Shown here piece by piece: positions 52,777-64,000 of a stretch of 64,000 nucleotides of DNA (positions are counted from its first letter, which is position 1; each line of letters begins with the position of its first letter). The notes under the pieces were generated by a model. It saw only the letters and a list, made by a program, of their open reading frames with translations, did no database searches and was not told where the DNA came from. Made by a program: the position numbers and the translations under genes. The DNA is from Vanrija pseudolonga. Its lineage: Eukaryota > Basidiomycota > Tremellomycetes > Trichosporonales > Trichosporonaceae. The stretch spans positions 4,154,001 through 4,218,000 of the forward strand of contig NC_085850.1 of assembly GCF_020906515.1 (NCBI RefSeq), in the 5' to 3' direction.

Positions 52777-55253
52777 GGGCGATGATTGAACGTGAGGAGG
52801 AGGTTTGTGCTTGGCCAGGGGGGAATGCAAGTGGAGGCGGGTTGGGACTGCGGCTGCAAGGGTCAAGTCGGGTGGTGACGGGTAAAGACGTTGATTGAAA
52901 ACGACAATGGATGGATGCAAGTTGAAGTGGAGACAGTGGTGGGGTGGGCAGGCAGACAAAGTGTGTGGAAACTGGGCAGGGCAGGGGCAAGGAAGGAACA
53001 AAGGGTTGTAGGCAGGGCGACAGGGGTTGCGGGGCGTTCGGGGGCTTTGTTTGGCTTTGTATACCGTTTCTGCTGGCTTACGTTATGTGGGGGCACACCA
53101 CTGTCGAGCCACGAGGGGGGTCAAAGGATGATGACGATGGTGTGGTGGATGACGTGAGCAAATTGGGATATGTGCGATGGCCGTCGACTTGAGCGATATA
53201 CTATTGCGATGGATGGGCGGCGAGTATGGTGTGTGTCTTTGTTGTGATGGGTGAAGGTGAGAGAAGAGGAAGAGGGGAAAGGAGAGGCGGGGGTGGCTTC
53301 CACACGGAGAGTTGAAGCCGCAAGTCACAAGATATCTAAAGGATGGATGAAGCGCGGGGGAACTAAAGTAGAGGGCGGTCAACAATACGCGCACTAATAA
53401 CAGATCGTGAATGTTTCCTTTGGGGGGAGGCGAATGTCGACACACTGTTATAGCATCCGATCTGATATGCGCAACAGCCGAGGCAGCGTCGTGGCTACAG
53501 AGGCAGGCAGGAGCACGACCCCGGCCCCAGAAAGCCAAGAGCATGCAGCAGCATCAAGTCAGAGTTCAGGTGGTCTGTGACGTTCACGTGTCTTGTGCTC
53601 TCAAAATACAGTGGGTCATGCGCTTACCACGCCCTTGTGCTAGTCCCCTTCTCGTCCTCCCCCCGTCGCCTCGTTCCTGCGTGCATTCGACCGCCGTTGT
53701 CCTCGTCGCTCGATGCATGCGTACATCTCACGCAGATTCACGTAACCAGGGCCGGATGCACAGCGAGGTTACCGGACCGACCGAGAGAGGAGAGAGAGAG
53801 AGTGTGTGTGTGTGTGCGCGCGGCGCGCTCATTCTGCGCGCTCTGCGTCGCCGCGGCGCCGTTGTCACCGGCAGGTGTGTACACCATCCACGCTATACAG
53901 CCTCCGGCGGGAAGCAGGCACGGCGGATATGTTTGGTGGCGACGAATGGGGGGAGCGGAGGTGCGGGACAAGAGGAGAGGGAGGCAAGGGAGCGGGCTTA
54001 CTCTACGTGAATGAGAGCGAGAGCGAGCGCGGGTGGCACGCCGCCTCTGTTCTTAGTGAGGCCTTGTTGTTGGAAATCGAGAGGGTCAGCATGGCGATGG
54101 GACGGACAGCAAGAGACCAACCAGGACCCAGATACTTGCCCGTTATCGCCCCATTCTGCGTGAGTGCCGTCAAGCAGAGTTGGGTTTGTGGCCTGCGCAG
54201 TACTGCCACGAGCGCAGGGGTGGCGTGCGACTACCGGACTTCGGCTTGTTAGCGCAGGTAGCGGGGTGTGGGCGCGCTGTGCTGCTGTCCTGCTGCTGCT
54301 GGCCCGCTCGCGCGATCGTGCGCGTGCGAGAACGCCAACGGCTGACTGCCAGCCGGGGCCCAGTGACCGTGCGCAGCACACGGGGGCAGAGTGTGAGTTG
54401 CAAGTACGCTTTCGTGCTCGGCGGGTCGCGCCGCAACCCTCGCCGTGGTATGCGGTCGCAGGAATCCAGACGGGCGCATTGGAATCGCGTGTAACCTTGT
54501 GAAGGGGAGAGGCAGGCACAGGCGCACGACGGCGACGTCCTGTGAGCGGAAGGGATGGATGCAGGGGAGGGGCAGGCAGGAGGCCCGTCACCGGCCTAGA
54601 GGCCGGGTCTGGGTCACAGTGTTTCAAATAGACACTTGGGAGAGTTGGTTTCAATGCATGATGGCATGGGTAGCATGTACGCACTTGGGGAATGTGGACG
54701 GCGCCGCCTGGTGCCGTGACTCGGCTGCAGATTGGATGGAAGATATACTGGAATAGACTCGGGGTGACTGTTGGCTGGGCAGACGGAGCTTGAACTGCGC
54801 GCGTCAACTCGGCTCCACTCAAAGGCCACCTGCACCGTTGGCGGTGGTGGCGGATACCAATGTCCGCTGATGCGGTGGCGGACGTGTCTCCTCCGTTGGA
54901 CAGATGTAGACGGCGACGGGGGACGGGCTCGCGGCTCCTCATCATCTCATCACGCGGAACGTGCGCCTAGACAACAGGCTATTCTTGCTCGGAGTAGGTT
55001 TGGGGGCGGGGTGACGCATGGGTGGAGCACGGGTCATTACATTCCGCCGCGTCGCCCGTCTAGAGCCACCGGGGTGGCGCGCTCGCAAGTGGCAGTAGCG
55101 TGTGGAAGAACTACTGGAATAACATGCTCGGGCTAGTTAATCCAGCGAATAATGAATTGGCATCGACATCGAGCTACGAGGTGGCTGGGGGTGGGTATGC
55201 GAGGTGGTGGCTATCTCCGTCTCATTCTCTCTCGCCGCCTTGTCTCCGCCACG
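52777..55253. other. Gene-poor stretch, 2.5 kb
   Basis: Upstream of the RDS2-like gene and beyond the 3' end of the CoA-transferase. Long frames are artefacts of GC-rich sequence. It contains a purine/GT microsatellite at 53788-53821. It probably includes a long promoter and leader of the regulator gene. Nothing coding recognised. Confidence 0.4.
53788..53821. repeat. Microsatellite (AG)n-(TG)n-(CG)n
   Basis: A compound dinucleotide run, AGAGAG then TGTGTG then CGCG, in non-coding sequence. Confidence 0.7.
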
Positions 55254-58102
55254 CTAAACATGCGTCTCGACCACACTATCCGCCACGCTGAACTTGGCGT
55301 CCGTCTTGGCCTGGACCTCGTCGAGCGTTACGCCGGGCATTAGCTCGACAAGGGTGAGCTTTCCGGCGTGCCGATCGACGTTGAACACGGCCTAGAGCGT
55401 GTCAGCTTTGGGTACGAGGCGTGTGGGATTGTGGAACTGGGAACTGGGTTAGGCGACGCCGTACGCGAGGCGATGACTGTCCGTGCAAACGGCATTGATC
55501 GGGGCCAGTCAAGCCACCCAAAGCTGCCCCAGCCCCCGAGCACAGGAAAACAACACTCACGAGGTCGGTAATAATCACGCTGACGCAGCGAGCACCCGTC
55601 AGTGGCAATGAGCACTCTTGCACAATCTTGCTCTTGCCCTTCTTGTCGACGTGGTCGGTCAAGACAATAATTTTCGTCGAATCAGGCGACGACACAAGGT
55701 CCATGGCGCCGCCCATTCCTTTTTGTTAGCAGCGAAAAACGGGGAGGGCACACAAACCCTTGACGAGCTTGCCGGGAATAATCCAGTTGGCGAGGTCGCC
55801 CGCCGCCGACACCTCCATCGCGCCGAGCACCGACACGTCAATGTGCCCGCCGCGGATCATGGCAAACGACTCGGAAGAGTCGAATGTCGATGCACCAGGG
55901 AGGAGGGTGACTGAGGGGGTCAGTTGTGTCTCGGGGTCGACTGCGGAAATTGGGTGCCACGGAACGAAGCCAAAGCCACGTTTCACCCTTTTCGCTCTTG
56001 TCCTTCCCATCTCCTTGTTCCTCTTTTTCCTCTTCTTTCAACTCTTGCAACTCACCAGTCTCCTTTCCGGCGTTGATAATGTCGGCGTCGACCTCCTCCT
56101 TCGTCGGCAGCGGGCCCATGCCCAGGATGCCATTCTCGCTCTGGAGCCAGATCTGGATGCCAGGCGGCACAAAGTTGGGAATGAGTGTGGGGATGCCGAT
56201 GCCCAGGTTGACATAGTCGCCGTCCGACAGCTCCTTGGCCGCGCGCTGTGTGCGGCGTCAGCGACGTGTTCGCGCCGTTAGCGTGTGGTGGATGCGGCAT
56301 TGAGGTGCGGCACGCGGCGCGCGGTGCGGCGACGACGGCGGTGACGCCGCAGGCACGACGATCTTTGATCTGCCACTACTCGCACTGCGCACCGTACACC
56401 GACCGCGGCGGTTTAAGTACTGTAGCCATCCGCCCGGCGACGGCGCGCGACGACCACCACACCGTCACGTGGTCCGCGGAGCCGAGTCAGTGTGACGGCC
56501 CACCCCGCACCCGTGTCAGCTGCGGTGAGCACGACGCCGCCGTCATGGTGGGGGTGCGTTTTTGGTCCTGGCTAATGCCCGTCCGTTCGGCGCACCGCGC
56601 GGGTGTCCCCGTCTGCCCGGCGGGCTCGTTGCTGGCAGCTCGCTCGCTCGCCACGCCCATGCCCGAAGACAACTCACCCTCGCGATGAGCTCGCGCTTGC
56701 CTCCCGTGCTCTGTGCCTCGGAGCCAGGCTCAGGCGCGAGCGTCTCAAACTCGATCTCCTTGGGGGTCGTGGCCTGTACGATGCGGTTGACGTAGATGCC
56801 GGGCAGGTGGATCTCGTTTGGGTCGAGTTCGCCGACGGGGACGATGTGTTCGGCCTGCACGAGGAGGACAGGCGTCAGCAAGCGTTCAGGCAACGATTGC
56901 GAGTTGTCAAGTCGCGATGTGCCGCCAGTTGCGAGTGGCGAGACGAGGCGAGTGGCAAGGTTCGAGGTGTGAACCGTGGACGGAGTAACACGGCACCTCG
57001 TTTCCCCCGCCCTGCACTACCCGCTACGCGTTCACGTCAAAGTTCACGCAGCACTCACCTCGACGATGGTAACCTTTGCGCTCTTAGCCATGGCAGTACT
57101 GAAGTTGTTCGCAGTGTACCGGAACACCACATTGCCTGCCTCGTCGGCCTTCCACGCCCGGATGAACGCCACGTCGCCGTAGATGCTCTCCTCGAGGACG
57201 TAGTCGCGTCCGTTGAAGGTACGCGTCTCGCGGGGCTTGGGGTAGACTGCGGGCTGGGTGTGGGGGTTAGTGACACAGTAGCTGGCAACAGCGACTCCAG
57301 CCTGGCAACGGCCGTCTCGGACTGGCCTCGGCGGCGCCCTCTCATCGACTCACCTTGCCCTCGGCGTCGTTGCGCATCGCGACGCTCCCAAACTCGACTG
57401 GCGTCCCCGCGCCCGTGGGCGTGTAAAATGCCGGGATTCCGGCCCCGGCCGCGCGCATGCGCTCCGCGAGCGTGCCTTGCGGCGTGAGCTCGAGGTCGAT
57501 CTTGCCAGTCAAGTAGAGCTTCTCGAGCACCTTGTTGCTGTGCGGATCAGCTGCTGGTTGATCGATCGATCCCCCTGTCCGAACGGGCGCCGGGCTTAGA
57601 ACGGCGGCGGCAACGGTCGACACGAAGGCACCCGCCGGCGAGCAGCGAGTCGAGTCACGACACGGGATGACGCCGCGCGCCTGCCTGGCCGGCCGGACGC
57701 TGCTCGCTTCTCGCTTGCGATCACCGTCCCTGGCCGCGCCGGCGCACCCGCACCCGCACCCGACGACCTCTACTCTACTCACGTCCCAAGATAGCTCCCG
57801 ATAAACTTGCTCAGCTGGCCGCTCTCGAGCAGCATGCCGAGGCCTGCCACGCGCCCGCCGGCGCCGGCATTGTTGCTCACGCCGGTGAGGTTCTTGACGT
57901 CGCTGCGCGCCGCGAGCGCGCCCATCAGCGTGTTGGGCAGGCCGCACAGCCCGAAGCCGGAGGACAGGAGCGTGTCGCCCGATTTGACGACGGCGACGGC
58001 CGCTTCGGGGGACGGGTAGATCTTGGACGCGGCTCGCTGCGCCGTCGTGCTGAATGCGCGCCGGGCCAAACGCACACGGCGGGTGAGTACGGTGAATGTC
58101 AT
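55254..58102 (-). CDS. 3-oxoacid CoA-transferase, probable 3-oxoadipate:succinyl-CoA transferase
   Basis: Eight exons on the minus strand: 57783..58102, 57354..57537, 57059..57253, 56678..56854, 56056..56245, 55758..55910, 55561..55718, 55254..55391, giving 504 residues. Alpha and beta parts are fused as in mitochondrial [39 protein letters not shown] and [20 protein letters not shown] in the alpha half; [24 protein letters not shown] with the catalytic Glu, [15 protein letters not shown] and [13 protein letters not shown] in the beta half. The N-terminus [20 protein letters not shown] is a typical mitochondrial presequence. It moves CoA from succinyl-CoA to a 3-oxoacid. Position opposite phenol hydroxylase and presence of the thiolase make 3-oxoadipate the likely acceptor; acetoacetate is the alternative. 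Introns here are long for this genome (up to 431 bp). Confidence 0.9.
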
Positions 58103-61255
<3,153 letters not shown>

Positions 61256-61717
61256 GGAGAGAGGGAGTGGTGTTGGGGTTGTTCAGCAGTTTGGTAGTTC
61301 TCTGTGCGATCACGACGTGTTACGAGGTCGGGCGAAGCCAATGTAGTTTAGTAGCTCATCATGAACCGGGTTCTTGGGTCGGGCGGGGGCGAGCAGTGGA
61401 GCTGGGTCGGGTCTTCATCGGCGGTGCAAGTGCCTTCACTTCCACTGTATGCAATGCACAAGCTATGCCTCTCACTCAAGTCCGAGTCGATCCCCTCTCG
61501 CCATGCATGCATACCTCCGAGTCGATCCCATCGTTACTGCCGTCGACGGTCGGCACCACTCTCCCCGATTGGCCGCTCCAATCTCGGCAATGACGAGATC
61601 CGGTGGCTCCACCCGACAAGTGCACTTCCGACAGCCGATGCGATACAACCTCGGAATGCAACCTCGCATCGTCAACACCTATCTCCTTTGCATCTCTCTC
61701 CATCTCTCTCATCCACC
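61256..61717. other. Intergenic, 460 bp
   Basis: Between phenol hydroxylase and the acetyltransferase-like gene. The pyrimidine-rich CTCTCTC run just before 61718 looks like a leader. No gene recognised. Confidence 0.5.
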
Positions 61718-62711
61718 ATGCCCCGCCCCCGCATCACGCGCGTCAACCAAGCAGTCCGGCAGACCGTCGAGCCAATCGGACGGGCGCTAGCGCAGGCCTT
61801 CAACGACGGCGACTTCCTCTCCACCGGGCTGGCCAAGAGCGTGTCCCCCGACGTGGGGACACAGGAGAAGTGGACCGCCGCGCGGCTCGAGAACAAGACG
61901 GCGCAGGCCATCCTCGAGCTCGAGGCGTGGGTCGCTATCCCGGCCGATGCGCCGTTCCCCGACGATCCGGTCTTCCCCGGCGCAGTGATGCTCCTCGCCC
62001 CGCCCGGCGTCGAGGCCAGCGCGGTGCCGCATCCGAAGAACAGCTGGTATACGGCGTACAAGGAGGTCACGCCGGCTGAGACGACGCGGATCTACGACCA
62101 GGTGGGTTGGGGTTTGGGGAAGTGGTGGATCGCGCGTCCGTCACGTCACCACCTGGTACTGCTTGCTGGATCAGGCCCGCTGACACCCCACACAGCTCCT
62201 CACCGAACTCGCCGACCTCGAGGATTCGGCAGTCCCCGGCGGGGCGAAGGACACCTACCACATCGACTTTATCGGCACGCCCCCTGCCGCACGCAAGCAG
62301 GGCCTCGCGAGTGCACTCCTGCGCCACGTGTTAGATCGCGCGGACCGGGATAAGATCATCGCGACGCTCGTTACGCAGACTGCCTCGAATGTGAGTCGGC
62401 AGGCATGAGCGGGCGTTGGGACCGCTGTCGGGGACGAAGGTCTGCCCCAGCTCTCTGCTGACCGTTCCCAGGAGGCATACTACACCCGATTCGGCTTCCA
62501 AACGGTCGCCCAGCGCTCCCTGACAGTCAACGGCGAGAGCGGCACCATCTGGTACATGGTCTACAAGCCCGGCAGCCAACCAGAATACGAGAAGGACGAG
62601 GAGGAGGAGGAGGACGACGCCGAGGCGCAGGCCTTCGTTGCGCGCACCGGGACTGTGGGGCACGACCACGGGCACGACCACGACCACTCACACGGCGGCG
62701 GGTGTTGCTGA
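61718..62711 (+). CDS. GNAT-type N-acetyltransferase-like protein with His/Cys-rich tail
   Basis: Exons 61718..62101, 62196..62390 and 62472..62711, all phase 0, give 272 residues. Conserved GNAT pieces: IGRALAQAFNDGDFLST early, then DTYHIDFIGTPPAARKQGLA, where the R-K-Q-G-L-A-S/A stretch is the acetyl-CoA pyrophosphate loop (Q/R-x2-G-x-A), ALLRHVLDRADRD and EAYYTRFGFQTVAQ as motif B. After an acidic run (KDEEEEEDDAEAQ) the protein ends GHDHGHDHDHSHGGGCC, a plausible metal-binding tail. The family moves an acetyl group from acetyl-CoA to an amine; the substrate is unknown. No clear functional link to the aromatic genes. Confidence 0.8.
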
Positions 62712-64000
62712 GAGGTTGAGACCTGGGCAGGTAGGCTTTACATATGCACAGGCACTGCTGTCGGATTTATTACGGGTTTCGGGGTCTAGTCTGTGTGTGT
62801 GTGTTCTGCATCCGAGGCTATTGGCCGTGGCACCCGTCATCCAGGGCGGTAGTGGGTAGACTGGTACGCAAGTGAGAGTTGTCAGAGCGGTAGTGGGTAG
62901 ACTGGTACGCAAGTGAGAGTTGTCAGAGCTCGCACTAGCGTTGTTTGCAGCTGCTGTTGTGCTTCTGCCGCCTCTGCTGCCTCTGCGCCCTCCGTTTTTT
63001 CTTCTGGTGCGTCTACTCGCCGAGATGCCGCGACGCTAGCAGCCCCGAGTCAATGGCATCCGCGGCCACACGCGGAACCACCGCGACCAGCCTCGAGCGA
63101 TAACGCTGGGGCTACGTCCGCTCCGTTGGCACGAGCTATAAACAGCCGCCGACACGCAGGTTAGATGGCCTAGATAAACGGCTGACGGGTGTGGGTGGTG
63201 GGGCTGGCGTGCCGTCGTCGTAGTACTGACAGGCCTCGCTCGGGACCATCCGACACCTACACGGGTCAGCTGAGGGCACATTCCTCGGCACCTGACGCAC
63301 TTTGACGTCATTAGTTTCGTCTGGCCCCTCCCGCATGGCCGCCTCTCACCGCCCCCTCCCCTCGCCGTCTTGCCTCGCTTCGCTTCGGGGGAACAAATTA
63401 TGGGAACGCAAGTTGACCCAGTGACATGTGGGCCAGCGTGACGACGTGTAGGATTGGGACCTGTGGCCAGCCAGTGTTTTGCACCAGAATAGAGAATAGC
63501 CAGAATATGATCGAGGGCAGCTGAGAGGCTTAGAACGCCGCTTGCCGCTGATGCCGTGAGGCCATGGATGGTGCTGGCGACGACAACTGCGAGCTAGATT
63601 ATTGGTTGGAGTGGATCTTGAAGGACCCCTCTTTAGTACGAGGCGAGGTCGTGCATACACGTCCCCATTCCACTCTACATTCCTCGCCCCCCCTCGTCCC
63701 ATTCCACGCCCCCTCCCCCATCGATCATCACTCGCCCCCCCCTACTAGACTAGCGCACTGTCAATCATCGCGACAATCACTCTCTGATCTTCTGCTCATC
63801 TCATCCATCCACACGACTATCAAGATCAACACATTGTAGACGGCGTGGATCATCAGGTTGTGGCCACTGTAGCCTTTTTCCCCCACGGGCTTGTAGTGAA
63901 TTGCCCGCCGCTGGCTCGGTTTCACACCACCCAGCGTTTTGTAGCTCCCCTCCACCTCTCCATCTCTCCTCGCTGATCTACAGGAGCATCTGAGACAATC
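62712..64000. other. 3' edge, no gene recognised
   Basis: About 1.3 kb. It contains the 41 bp tandem duplication at 62848-62929. A short plus-strand frame from ATG 63564 (MDGAGDDNCELDYWLEWIL) has protein-like first residues but turns low-complexity; it might be the first exon of a gene continuing beyond the window. Confidence 0.4.
62848..62929. repeat. 41 bp direct tandem duplication
   Basis: Two identical adjacent 41 bp units starting GGTAGTGGGTAGACTGG, in non-coding sequence after the acetyltransferase-like gene. Identity suggests a recent duplication. Confidence 0.85.

Overview
The window looks like nuclear DNA of a GC-rich basidiomycetous yeast, most probably a Trichosporonales species (Cutaneotrichosporon/Trichosporon-like). 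Genes carry many very short introns (mostly 33-50 bp, GT-AG, branch point CTGAC or CTAAC shortly before the acceptor). The phenol hydroxylase at 59.2-61.3 kb matches, from memory, the classical Trichosporon cutaneum enzyme almost motif for motif. All gene models come from reading splice sites and frames by eye; no database or RNA evidence was used.

Layout. 0.6-10.2 kb: an etherase-like glutathione transferase, a Zn2Cys6 regulator, an unknown protein, a glycerophosphodiester phosphodiesterase and an MFS sugar-type transporter. 10.5-18.0 kb: first aromatic block, with a 3-ketoacyl-CoA thiolase, a bifunctional lactone hydrolase/muconate-lactonizing enzyme fusion, two SnoaL-like proteins and an intradiol dioxygenase. 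18.4-39.7 kb: an island of 17 genes, all on the minus strand. Sixteen are small, and the last is a 1289-residue modular gene. They appear to be highly diverged members of one unnamed family. 41.2-47.8 kb: second aromatic block, with a second intradiol dioxygenase, maleylacetate reductase, a salicylate-hydroxylase-like monooxygenase and an intronless bacterial-type 4-hydroxybenzoate 3-hydroxylase. 50.5-52.8 kb: an RDS2/ERT1-type zinc-cluster/PAS regulator between two gene-poor stretches. 55.3-61.3 kb: third aromatic block, with a mitochondrial 3-oxoacid (3-oxoadipate) CoA-transferase divergent from phenol hydroxylase. 61.7-62.7 kb: a GNAT-type protein with a His-rich tail.

How the genes work together (inference from families). 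Phenol, salicylate and 4-hydroxybenzoate are hydroxylated to catechol, hydroxyquinol or protocatechuate. Intradiol dioxygenases open the ring. The fusion enzyme turns the muconate into a lactone and hydrolyses it to 3-oxoadipate. Maleylacetate reductase feeds 3-oxoadipate from the hydroxyquinol branch. The CoA-transferase and thiolase, both with mitochondrial-type N-termini, finish to succinyl-CoA and acetyl-CoA. A near-identical 16-17 bp palindrome containing CGG-N5-CCG occurs in two divergent promoters of this set, suggesting one Zn2Cys6 regulator for separated blocks.

The strongest leads are the fusion gene whose linking intron carries the stop codon that would otherwise end the hydrolase, the diverged tandem family in the middle, its phase-1-only modular end gene, and the shared palindrome. 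No rRNA, tRNA, CRISPR, transposon or virus-derived element was recognised.
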